12,972 nucleotides of DNA from an uncultured Eubacteriales bacterium (GCA_900318545.1 ONLC01000028.1:1-12972), one strand, 5' to 3'. Positions 1-5,211 are shown, numbered from the stretch's first letter. Numbers and translations are program-made. Notes: generated by a model from the sequence alone, not told the origin.

Positions 1-508
1 TATCCAGAGCGGTATCATGAGCACTATCCACGCTTACACAGGCGATCAGATGATCCTTGACGGTCCTCACAGAAAGGGCGACCTGAGAAGAGCAAGAGCA
101 GGTGCTGCTAACATCGTTCCTAACAGCACAGGTGCTGCAAAGGCTATCGGCCTTGTTATCCCTGAGCTGAACGGCAAGCTTATCGGTTCTGCACAGAGAG
201 TTCCTGTTCCTACAGGTTCTACAACAATCCTCACAGCAGTTGTTAAGAAGGCTGGCGTTACAGCTGACGAGATCAACGCTGCTATGAAGGCTGCTGCTTC
301 TGAGAGCTTCGGCTACAACGAGGATCCTATCGTATCGAGCGACGTTATCGGCATGAGATACGGTTCACTCTTCGATGCAACTCAGACAATGGTTAGCCAG
401 ATCGCTGACGACCTCTATGAGGTACAGGTTGTTTCCTGGTACGACAACGAGAACAGCTACACCAGCCAGATGGTAAGAACTATCAAGTACTTCGCTGAGC
501 TTGGCTAA
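1..508 (+). CDS. gapA: Glyceraldehyde-3-phosphate dehydrogenase, C-terminal half (5' end outside window)
   Basis: Cytosolic glycolytic enzyme that oxidises and phosphorylates glyceraldehyde-3-phosphate to 1,3-bisphosphoglycerate with NAD+. The frame is open from base 2, so this is a partial gene. The first visible residues, IQSGIMSTIHAYTGDQ, hold the catalytic histidine of the family (the HAYT motif). The catalytic cysteine motif and the Rossmann NAD domain lie upstream of the window. RRARAGAANIVPNSTGAAKAIG (substrate/phosphate loop) and the C-terminal WYDNENSY motif are intact, and the protein ends at the normal family position (FAELG, stop TAA 506-508). A Rho-independent terminator follows at 545. 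The last 15 codons are repeated, with only synonymous changes, about 1 kb downstream (1508-1551). Identification is certain; the symbol gapA is the usual one for the glycolytic copy. Confidence 0.97.
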   Translation, partial: IQSGIMSTIHAYTGDQMILDGPHRKGDLRRARAGAANIVPNSTGAAKAIGLVIPELNGKLIGSAQRVPVPTGSTTILTAVVKKAGVTADEINAAMKAAASESFGYNEDPIVSSDVIGMRYGSLFDATQTMVSQIADDLYEVQVVSWYDNENSYTSQMVRTIKYFAELG

Positions 509-542
509 TTTGCTGCGATTGCAACGTAATTAAAGCATAAAG

Positions 543-575
543 AAAACCGCTCTCCGTTACGGAGGGCGGTTTTTT
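543..575 (+). terminator. Rho-independent terminator of gapA
   Basis: A 12-bp stem (545-556 with 560-571, one G-T pair) with a TTA loop is followed by a T-run. The flanking A and T tracts extend the stem. Its minus-strand reading (hairpin, then TTTTCTTT) could also end the convergent DUF2442 transcript. The 39 bases 545-583 recur exactly at 1111-1149. Confidence 0.93.
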
Positions 576-585
576 CGGGCTTAAA

Positions 586-879
586 CTAAATAACGTCTTT
601 TTCGTAGGCGTAGCTTTCTTGGTAGACTGTTTCGGGAGCAATATCTATTTCTCCGTTGTTCCAGGTTATCACTCCGTGAAAAATTATAGGTGAATTAAAT
701 ATTTTTTCATCGTTTAACGGATCAAATGCACTTCCTGTGAGTTTTGTTGTGTCAAATAGTCTTTGCTCACCTGTGGAGAATGTGACCAGCATCATTCTTC
801 CGCGCAGGGGCTTTGCTTCTGTCACCTTCATACCCTCTTCGGGCTGACCTGCATAACAAATATCGTCCTTGATATACAT
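586..879 (-). CDS. DUF2442 domain-containing protein
   Basis: A 97-residue protein of unknown molecular function. From residue 17 it shows the DUF2442 pattern: MKVTEAKPL, a strand with VTFSTGEQRLFDTTKL, then FDPLNDEKIFNSP and the hallmark VITWNNGEIDIAPETVYQES. DUF2442 proteins are small and are often encoded next to DUF4160 proteins. Such pairs have been suggested to be toxin-antitoxin-like, which I recall only as a tentative proposal. Here the upstream neighbour is indeed a DUF4160 remnant, ending 11 bases before this start. The start ATG at 879 has a good ribosome binding site (GAGGTG). The gene appears intact while its partner is truncated. It lies in a patch inserted behind gapA and converges on the gapA terminator. 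Confidence 0.8.
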   Translation of the reverse strand: MYIKDDICYAGQPEEGMKVTEAKPLRGRMMLVTFSTGEQRLFDTTKLTGSAFDPLNDEKIFNSPIIFHGVITWNNGEIDIAPETVYQESYAYEKDVI

Positions 880-890
880 ACCGATTCACC

Positions 891-1079
891 TCATTTCATT
901 GGTTCGATTTTTTCAAAGTGTTCTCCTCTGACTGCAAAATTCCAAGCTTTATAGGCTTCTTCCTCGTGATAAGCAAGCCAGCCTGTAATGATCTTCAATT
1001 GCTTTCTTGGGAGAGAGCCGGCAAGCAGTTCGCCGTCAATATTTACCTTTATAATACCACTTTTGGAAGAATAAATCAA
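891..1079 (-). pseudogene. DUF4160 domain remnant, N-terminally truncated
   Basis: The 62 codons encode the C-terminal two thirds of a DUF4160 domain: IIKVNIDGELLAGSLPRKQ, then ITGWLAYHEEEAYKAWNFA and the terminal EKIEPMK. Family members normally begin with about 25-30 more residues carrying an HNPPHFH-type motif. That part is missing. Upstream in frame there are only about eight codons before a TGA near 1103, and the DNA beyond is the second copy of the gapA terminator (1111-1149). The only start available is TTG at 1079, with no visible ribosome binding site. I read it as a gene cut by the rearrangement that put the terminator copy there. A short translated product cannot be excluded. The 11-base gap to the DUF2442 gene suggests the two were one operon. 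Confidence 0.65.
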
Positions 1080-1099
1080 GTGTAATTTTAAGCATTTGT

Positions 1100-1316
1100 T
1101 TCAAAAAGCAAACCGCTCTCCGTTACGGAGGGCGGTTTTTTCGGGCTTATGCCCTTACCCCAAGTCTTGATCAGAGAAAACTGATCATGAAAGCAAAGTG
1201 CTCGGACAGGCGGTGTTTTTGGGGATATGAATAAGCAGTTTAGGAAATCAAAGAGTAAATGATCTGATATGTTAAGAGGGATTGCTTATAATGATTATCC
1301 GAGCACCTTAACTTAC
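1100..1316 (-). ncRNA. Candidate structured RNA in a gene-free stretch
   Basis: The gene-free stretch 1080-1614 contains nested inverted repeats. An outer perfect 9-bp stem pairs 1198-1206 (GTGCTCGGA) with 1298-1306. An inner 7-bp stem pairs 1231-1237 (ATAAGCA) with 1283-1289. On the minus strand a promoter-like -10 (TATAGT, 1323-1328) would start RNA near 1316, ten bases before the outer stem. The outer stem would be followed by a perfect 7-bp hairpin (1187-1168), a GGGC-ATAA-GCCC hairpin (1154-1143) and the terminator hairpin with a T-rich tail (1137-1100). That order of promoter, closed stem, hairpins and terminator fits a roughly 215-base RNA or a leader of the DUF4160/DUF2442 pair. I do not recognise an RNA family. 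Plus-strand reading finds no terminator. It is inference from pairing alone. Confidence 0.3.
1109..1143 (+). terminator. Second exact copy of the gapA terminator
   Basis: Bases 1111-1149 are identical to 545-583, including the 12-bp stem, TTA loop and T-run. No plus-strand gene lies immediately upstream, so the copy has no obvious client in this orientation. Read on the minus strand the hairpin is followed by TTTGCTTTTTG and could end a transcript coming from 1316. The copy sits at the truncation point of the DUF4160 remnant. Confidence 0.85.
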
Positions 1317-1322
1317 AATAAT

Positions 1323-1393
1323 ACTATAACATATATTTTTACATTTTTGGTTAGCTGCCAGCATACTCGGGCGAATTTTGTAGGATTGCACAA
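1323..1393 (-). repeat. 71-bp promoter-like repeat, copy 1
   Basis: Matches 2555-2625 with conserved spacing: a 45-bp block (1349-1393) with 40 identities, a variable 14-bp gap, and an identical 12-bp block (1323-1334). Read on the minus strand the 12-bp block is ATATGTTATAGT, an extended -10 (TGT-TATAGT). The 45-bp block would lie just upstream of and overlapping the -35 position, where no consensus hexamer is seen. In this copy the downstream DNA is the candidate RNA and the DUF4160/DUF2442 remnants. Confidence 0.75.
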
Positions 1394-1504
1394 TTTTAGG
1401 GGCGGGGATTTGGTGAGAGTGGAGATAAGATTACTCCGTTTTGCTATTATTCTCAAAATATTTAGATGTAAATATGCATATTATTGTACCGCCCAAAGCT
1501 GTCT

Positions 1505-1576
1505 CCAGCCAGATGGTAAGAACTATCAAGTACTTTGCTGAGCTCGGCTAGTTTGCTGTAATTGCAACGTAAACAA
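1505..1576 (+). pseudogene. Displaced duplicate of the gapA 3' end
   Basis: Bases 1505-1535 are identical to 462-492 of gapA. The frame continues to a stop, encoding SQMVRTIKYFAELG (codons from 1508, stop TAG 1549-1551). Differences from gapA are silent: TTC to TTT, CTT to CTC, and stop TAA to TAG. Similarity runs on for about 20 bases past the stop (GCAACGTAA shared) and then ends at a different terminator. No gapA sequence precedes it, so it is a fragment only. The silent pattern shows that it came from a functional gapA rather than from decay of the present one. Confidence 0.88.
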
Positions 1577-1582
1577 AGAATG

Positions 1583-1613
1583 ACCGCCGTTCCTTATGGA
1601 ACGGCGGTTTTTT
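1583..1613 (+). terminator. Rho-independent terminator behind the gapA fragment
   Basis: A perfect 11-bp stem (1583-1593 with 1598-1608), TTAT loop and T6 tail. It differs from the terminator after the intact gapA, and may be the original gapA terminator displaced with the fragment. It also lies at the stop codon of the convergent zinc-ribbon gene (1615). Confidence 0.93.
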
Positions 1614-1614
1614 G

Positions 1615-2502
1615 TCAATATAAACCTGCCCCTAAAAACATAATAAAGATAGTGACAATGAATGATATGCAAACAAAGATTAACACATTTTTTTTATAAT
1701 TTAAACTGTACTTATTGGGTAAAAGTGAATGAATGATATAGTCTTTATCTATTGACTTTATTATATTATCAATACTATCAATTTTTTCTATTAACGTTTT
1801 AGTTACAATTGCTGTATCGGATACTTCATATAGATACACGTAATGCTGCCTGAGTATTTTCCATAGATACTCTGTTTGTTTTTTTGAATTTATCTTTCGA
1901 ATAATATTGTCTATAGAATCAATAAAGGATAATGCAATGAGTTTAAACATCTTTTCTGTATAGAAACTGTCATCTGTTTTTTTTCCATTTCCATATATAG
2001 TATAATTATAAACATATTTTCCGTAGTAAAAGTTAATTAAATCGTCACTTATCTGTTGGATCAGCTTTTTATTCTCTGAGTACTTAGCGGGGTCAGTATT
2101 ATAATTATCATCAATAATTGAAATAGAGTTGCACAGAACCTTCATCTTTTGTTCTCTCTTAAATCTGTCTGAATCTACCATTGCCATTCTCGCTTTTCCA
2201 TATGCAGAATAGAAAATTGCTTCAATGTTATGAGGATCTTGAGATTCAACCTGATTATAGTATTTCTCTACTTCATCCCAATCTTCTTTGCTTCTTGCTC
2301 TTCTAGCATTTTCAAGTGATTTTTCAATATACGAAGAATAATCAACTTTGATTGTACTTCCGCTGACATCTACAGGACCTTCAATCAATAGCTTTTTTGC
2401 TTCTTCAACAGAATATTTTGTTTCACAAGCTTGACAAATATAGTATCCGTCTTTTTTTATCATATCTCCGCTTCCGCAGAGTTCACAAACAAGTTTTTTC
2501 AT
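1615..2502 (-). CDS. Zinc-ribbon, TPR-like protein with C-terminal membrane anchor
   Basis: A 295-residue protein of unknown function, from a type widespread in Clostridia (TFIIB-type zinc ribbon proteins). Residues 6-26 form a Cys4 ribbon (C6, C9, C23, C26). The conserved linker KYSVEEAKKLLIEG then GPVDVSGSTIKVD follows. A helical region (about 57-110) with TPR-like spacing (EDWDEVEKYYNQVESQDPHNIEAIFY) precedes a long, AT-rich, helical part. Residues about 273-292 form one transmembrane helix at the very C-terminus, so the protein is probably tail-anchored with its body in the cytosol. Start ATG at 2502 has a strong site (AAGGAGG, 8 bases upstream). A longer reading from 2637 would run through the promoter repeat and is unlikely. 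The gene is richer in A/T than gapA or pyk, consistent with acquired DNA. Confidence 0.8.
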   Translation of the reverse strand: MKKLVCELCGSGDMIKKDGYYICQACETKYSVEEAKKLLIEGPVDVSGSTIKVDYSSYIEKSLENARRARSKEDWDEVEKYYNQVESQDPHNIEAIFYSAYGKARMAMVDSDRFKREQKMKVLCNSISIIDDNYNTDPAKYSENKKLIQQISDDLINFYYGKYVYNYTIYGNGKKTDDSFYTEKMFKLIALSFIDSIDNIIRKINSKKQTEYLWKILRQHYVYLYEVSDTAIVTKTLIEKIDSIDNIIKSIDKDYIIHSLLPNKYSLNYKKNVLIFVCISFIVTIFIMFLGAGLY

Positions 2503-2554
2503 AGATATTCCTCCTTGATAAATGGTTTTTATTTGCAGTTCCCCTGCTACCCCT

Positions 2555-2625
2555 ACTATAACATATTTTGTCGGATTTGTGGTTAGCTGCCAGCATACTG
2601 GGCCAAATTTCGTATGATTGCACAA
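2555..2625 (-). promoter_or_regulatory. 71-bp promoter-like repeat, copy 2, upstream of zinc-ribbon gene
   Basis: Second copy of the module at 1323-1393. On the minus strand it supplies TGT-TATAGT (extended -10, TATAGT at 2555-2560) about 53 bases before the zinc-ribbon start. The conserved 45-bp block (2581-2625) lies upstream of the -10 and includes GCTGGCAGC, a short inverted repeat. No consensus -35 is present, so an activator or the extended -10 would be needed. Its position as a real gene's promoter suggests what the first copy once was. Confidence 0.6.
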
Positions 2626-2661
2626 AAATACAGACATTTATTTGTTAATGGTAGATAACAA

Positions 2662-2687
2662 AAAGCCCTCCGACAACGGGGGCCTTT
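2662..2687. other. Imperfect GC-rich hairpin, possible weak terminator
   Basis: AAAGCCCTCCG, ACAA loop, CGGGGGCCTTT: 4 bp, a C-C mismatch, then 6 bp. Neither strand has a clean T-run directly after it, though the minus strand reads TTTTTGTT. It separates the zinc-ribbon promoter from the divergent XRE gene. Confidence 0.3.
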
Positions 2688-2785
2688 CGTATTTCGGGTT
2701 GATCGGTGATGAATTTATGGCATAATAATCCAAATCGCTTTAGTGAAAAATCCGCTAAAACTTAATTGAGAATGACAAAATAGTA

Positions 2786-2791
2786 TATAAT
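2786..2791 (+). promoter_or_regulatory. -10 element for the XRE regulator
   Basis: A perfect TATAAT lies 44 bases before the ATG at 2836. The best -35 candidates are poor or wrongly spaced (TTGAGA only 14 bases upstream). Confidence 0.4.
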
Positions 2792-2835
2792 TATCTAAAC
2801 AAAATCTTTTTTCTCGTTTTGTTAAGAGGGATATT

Positions 2836-3048
2836 ATGTACATTCGTATCAGAAACCTGCGTGAGGACTTGGATATGACGCAGACTCAGATCGCTAAAAT
2901 ACTTAATTGCAGCCAACGGGTATACAGCAATTATGAACGGGGTGAAGTCGATATACCAACAGAAACTCTTATAAAGCTTGCAACCTTTCATAAGGTCTCC
3001 GTTGATTACATACTCGGCAGAACTGACAAAAAAGAAATCAATAAATAA
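2836..3048 (+). CDS. XRE-family (Cro/CI-type) transcriptional regulator
   Basis: A 70-residue protein that is a single helix-turn-helix domain. The predicted DNA-binding part is MTQTQIAKILNCSQRVYSNYERG (residues about 14-36), followed by the usual IPTETLIKLATFHKVSVDYILGRTD ending. It has no sensor or dimerisation domain beyond the HTH, so it is a minimal Cro/CI-like repressor or activator, acting in the cytosol on unknown operators. The start ATG 2836 has AAGAGGG 6 bases upstream. It is transcribed divergently from the zinc-ribbon gene and converges on the small membrane protein gene, with a shared terminator at 3050. The target cannot be read from the sequence; the neighbouring zinc-ribbon gene is only a positional guess. 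Confidence 0.9.
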   Translation: MYIRIRNLREDLDMTQTQIAKILNCSQRVYSNYERGEVDIPTETLIKLATFHKVSVDYILGRTDKKEINK

Positions 3049-3049
3049 T

Positions 3050-3069
3050 GCCGCCTTTTTCAAGACGGC
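3050..3069 (+). terminator. Hairpin between convergent genes
   Basis: GCCG, one mismatch, CTT, loop TTTC, AAG, CGGC. The stem is short and the tail only moderately T-rich (GTTTGCTTATT). It starts two bases after the XRE stop codon and overlaps no gene. Confidence 0.5.
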
Positions 3070-3075
3070 GTTTGC

Positions 3076-3306
3076 TTATTCAAAATATATAACGGTTTTC
3101 TTTCCATAGTCCGTGTATGAGCCGGCATCGGCCTTTTCATCTTTCGGAACATAATGCAAAAATGCAAACAGCACTGCAAGTGCTATGAAAACTACTATCC
3201 CGACTGCGGCTATCGGTTTGAGCATTTTATTCTTAGGCTTTGCAGCTATCGTGAAAAACAGACAACCCACCGCTGCCGCCAGTGATATTATCGCTAATAC
3301 AAACAT
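3076..3306 (-). CDS. Small two-helix membrane protein, function unknown
   Basis: A 76-residue protein not recognised as a named family. Two hydrophobic helices (about 2-22 and 31-53) are joined by a short basic loop (KPKNKMLK). That loop predicts a cytosolic hairpin turn and both termini outside. The remaining 23 residues are polar (KDEKADAGSYTDYGKK). The start ATG at 3306 has AAGGAGG at ideal spacing, and a convincing promoter lies upstream, so the gene is probably expressed. It converges with the XRE regulator and is divergent from the diguanylate cyclase. Confidence 0.8.
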   Translation of the reverse strand: MFVLAIISLAAAVGCLFFTIAAKPKNKMLKPIAAVGIVVFIALAVLFAFLHYVPKDEKADAGSYTDYGKKTVIYFE

Positions 3307-3326
3307 TTCTATTCCTCCTTGAATGT

Positions 3327-3355
3327 ATTATAGCACATCTGAAAAAAGATTGCAA
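3327..3355 (-). promoter_or_regulatory. Promoter of the small membrane protein gene
   Basis: Minus strand: -35 TTGCAA (3350-3355), 17-bp spacer, perfect -10 TATAAT (3327-3332) with an extended TGC before it. The start codon is at 3306. Confidence 0.75.
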
Positions 3356-3477
3356 CTGCTGACCTGAAATAAGTTCTGTGTCATTTAGAATAGTCAATTA
3401 AACAGAATAATTAACCGAAAATTTACAAACAGGGTCGCATTTACGTGGCTCTCTGTGACAAGTTTGTTATTGGCGTG

Positions 3478-3486
3478 TGTTATAAT
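3478..3486 (+). promoter_or_regulatory. Extended -10 promoter of the diguanylate cyclase gene
   Basis: TGT-TATAAT: perfect -10 at 3481-3486 with the TGn extension. The nearest -35-like GTGACA (3455-3460) is 20 bp away, too far, so the promoter probably depends on the extended -10. Confidence 0.6.
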
Positions 3487-3511
3487 ATATGAGTAAAGGG
3501 GGGAGCATGAT

Positions 3512-4639
3512 TTGTCATTCAATGATTATATTTCAAATAATTGGGGATTCATGATAATAATTATAGGATTGACCCTGCTTCTGAGATCTGATATACACCT
3601 TGAACGCAGAATGGTAAGACAGATCGGCATAACAAATCTGCTTCTTCTGCTGTATTCTGTAAGCTCATATATAGAGATAAATCTTGGCAACCGACCTGTC
3701 TATACAGCCTGGAGAGCATGGCTGAGTGCTTGGGATTACAGTATTCTGTCTGTAATACTGGTAAGCATAATTATGGTCGTGTATCCCGGACACAAGCGGT
3801 ATCTTCTGATGCCCTGTGCACTGAACACGTTCCTTGCGTTTTTATCTATACCTACGGGGATTGTGTTCAGCATCTCAAAAGACAATGCTTTCAGCAGAGG
3901 TCCCTTGGGTTACCTGCCCTTTGTTTTGAACGGGATTTATCTTTTCTATCTCCTTTTCAGAGTATATAAAGGTCTTAACTGGGAGCGTAACGAGCTTATA
4001 CACCTTGTGTTTATGTCGGTGGTTGCGGTAGCTTGTCTGATAATGCCGCTGGTATATACGATGCGGTCAGACCAGTGGTTTGTTATAACTATTGAGGTCG
4101 AGCTGTTTCTCTATTATGTTTTTCTGCTTCAGCGGTTCACAAAGCATGATTCGCTGACCTCTCTTCTTAACCGCCAGTGCTATTATGCTGACATAGATAA
4201 GTACGGAAAAAGCATTACGGCTCTTATCGCTATTGATATGAACGGTCTTAAACGTATCAATGACAGCTATGGTCATTCAAAGGGCGATGAGGCACTGAAA
4301 GCAATCTCCGAGTGCTTTATGGAGGCTGTCGGAAGAAAGCAGCATATCTACCGTATAGGCGGAGATGAATTTACCGTGCTTTGTATCGGTCTGAGCGAGG
4401 ATGCGGTCAGGGAAATGGTCGCACGGATAGAGCAAAGGCTTAAAAACATAACGTATTCTTGCTCTATAGGTTATGCCATGAGGGAAGAGGATATGTCGTT
4501 TGATGAGCTTTACCGCAAGGCTGATAATATGCTGTACAACAGTAAAAGAGACTACTATATGAACGCCAACATAGACAGACGCAAGGACAGGAGAAAGGCA
4601 CGAACAGAGCAGCCTTCTCCCGAGAGTGTGTCTGAATAG
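3512..4639 (+). CDS. Membrane-bound diguanylate cyclase (GGDEF)
   Basis: A 375-residue enzyme predicted to make cyclic di-GMP from two GTP at the inner face of the membrane. The first 205 residues hold about seven hydrophobic helices (roughly 10-24, 37-55, 72-92, 97-118, 132-149, 160-180, 187-205) with no recognisable sensor motif. The GGDEF domain spans about 215-350: LTSLLNRQCYY at its start, DMNGLKRINDSYGHSKGDEAL for the nucleotide/metal loop, and the intact signature RIGGDEF with GGDEF at 283-287. The inhibitory RxxD site normally found before the signature is absent (GRKQ there). The tail after 350 is basic and polar. The start is TTG at 3512, because it has AAAGGGGGGAG at good spacing; the nearby ATG at 3507 leads to an early stop in another frame. 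No EAL domain is present. Confidence 0.93.
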   Translation: MSFNDYISNNWGFMIIIIGLTLLLRSDIHLERRMVRQIGITNLLLLLYSVSSYIEINLGNRPVYTAWRAWLSAWDYSILSVILVSIIMVVYPGHKRYLLMPCALNTFLAFLSIPTGIVFSISKDNAFSRGPLGYLPFVLNGIYLFYLLFRVYKGLNWERNELIHLVFMSVVAVACLIMPLVYTMRSDQWFVITIEVELFLYYVFLLQRFTKHDSLTSLLNRQCYYADIDKYGKSITALIAIDMNGLKRINDSYGHSKGDEALKAISECFMEAVGRKQHIYRIGGDEFTVLCIGLSEDAVREMVARIEQRLKNITYSCSIGYAMREEDMSFDELYRKADNMLYNSKRDYYMNANIDRRKDRRKARTEQPSPESVSE

Positions 4640-4680
4640 TTTGATAATGCCATTACCCCAAGAAAATGATACACGTGCGT

Positions 4681-4704
4681 AGCAGGCGGCTTCGGCCGTC
4701 TGTT
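4681..4704 (+). terminator. UUCG-capped hairpin after the diguanylate cyclase gene
   Basis: CAGGCGGC, TTCG tetraloop, GCCGTCTG (4683-4690 with 4695-4702, one G-T pair). A very stable stem, but the following T-tract is weak (TTATGCTGTAT), so termination may be partial. Confidence 0.55.
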
Positions 4705-4726
4705 ATGCTGTATATAGAAAAAGTGC

Positions 4727-4755
4727 TTTACATTTCGGGGGTAATATGCTATAAT
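4727..4755 (+). promoter_or_regulatory. Promoter of the superoxide reductase gene
   Basis: -35 TTTACA (4727-4732), 17-bp spacer, perfect -10 TATAAT (4750-4755) preceded by TGC (extended -10). An inverted repeat TGTCG-GAATT-CGACA (4761-4775) sits on the predicted start of transcription. Confidence 0.82.
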
Positions 4756-4797
4756 GAGGGTGTCGGAATTCGACATCAAATAAAGGAGGTTTTACTT

Positions 4798-5172
4798 ATG
4801 GACAGAAAGTTTTTTGTATGCGAGGGCTGCGGCGGTATCACAGCTCTGGTAAGAGCAGGGGATAAGTCTAAGGACACAGGAAAGAGAGGCTTTACAAAGC
4901 TTGAGGCAGGCTCTGTTGACGCTGCGACTGAAAAGCACGTTCCTGTTTACACAGTTGAGGGTGCTAAGGTATCGGTAAAGGTCGGCGAGGTCGATCACCC
5001 TATGCTTGAGGAGCATTTCATCGAGTTTATCGCAGTTTCAACTGACAAGGGCTTCTATGTAAGAAACCTTAAAGCAGGCGAGGCACCTGCGGCTGAGTTC
5101 ACCATCGGTGAGGGCGAAACCGTAGACGGCGTTTACGCATACTGCAATCTCCACGGCCTCTGGAAAGCATAA
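4798..5172 (+). CDS. dfx: Superoxide reductase (desulfoferrodoxin family)
   Basis: A 124-residue cytosolic enzyme that reduces superoxide to hydrogen peroxide without releasing oxygen, a typical defence of strict anaerobes. All ligands of the catalytic Fe(His)4Cys centre are visible: H47 in the EKHVPV loop (with E45/K46), H67 and H73 in DHPMLEEHFIEF, and C116 and H119 in YCNLHGLWK. The N-terminal desulforedoxin-like part is incomplete. Only C8 and C11 (CEGCG) remain, while the Cys-Cys pair expected before the KLEAGSVDAA segment is absent (FTKLEAG instead). The FeS4 centre of true desulfoferrodoxins is therefore probably not formed. The start ATG at 4798 has AAAGGAGG. It is monocistronic, with its own promoter and a strong terminator. 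An electron donor such as rubredoxin is not in the window. Confidence 0.95.
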   Translation: MDRKFFVCEGCGGITALVRAGDKSKDTGKRGFTKLEAGSVDAATEKHVPVYTVEGAKVSVKVGEVDHPMLEEHFIEFIAVSTDKGFYVRNLKAGEAPAAEFTIGEGETVDGVYAYCNLHGLWKA

Positions 5173-5176
5173 CACC

Positions 5177-5210
5177 AAAGCGGTACAGTTTTATCCTGTG
5201 CCGCTTTTTT
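5177..5210 (+). terminator. Terminator of the superoxide reductase gene
   Basis: A 12-bp stem (5177-5188 with 5196-5207, one T-G pair), 7-base loop, and a T6 run overlapping the end of the stem. Confidence 0.93.
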
Positions 5211-5211
5211 G

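Noticed and set aside
1168..1187. TGATCAG hairpin taken alone as a terminator
   Set aside because: No T-run follows on either strand; kept only as part of the candidate RNA.
1269..1541. Plus-strand open frame of 90 codons in the gapA insert
   Set aside because: It runs through the promoter-like repeat and into the gapA fragment out of the gapA frame, has no recognisable domain, and its composition is that of noncoding AT-rich DNA.
2503..2637. Longer N-terminus for the zinc-ribbon protein (45 extra residues)
   Set aside because: It would translate the promoter repeat; the ATG at 2502 has a near-perfect ribosome site and begins directly at the conserved Cys4 ribbon.
2791..3063. Minus-strand frame opposite the XRE gene
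   Set aside because: Shadow of a clear HTH gene; no ribosome site or domain.
4666..4797. Upstream in-frame extension of the superoxide reductase (to 168 residues)
   Set aside because: It would translate through the terminator hairpin and the promoter; the ATG at 4798 has AAAGGAGG and matches the family start.
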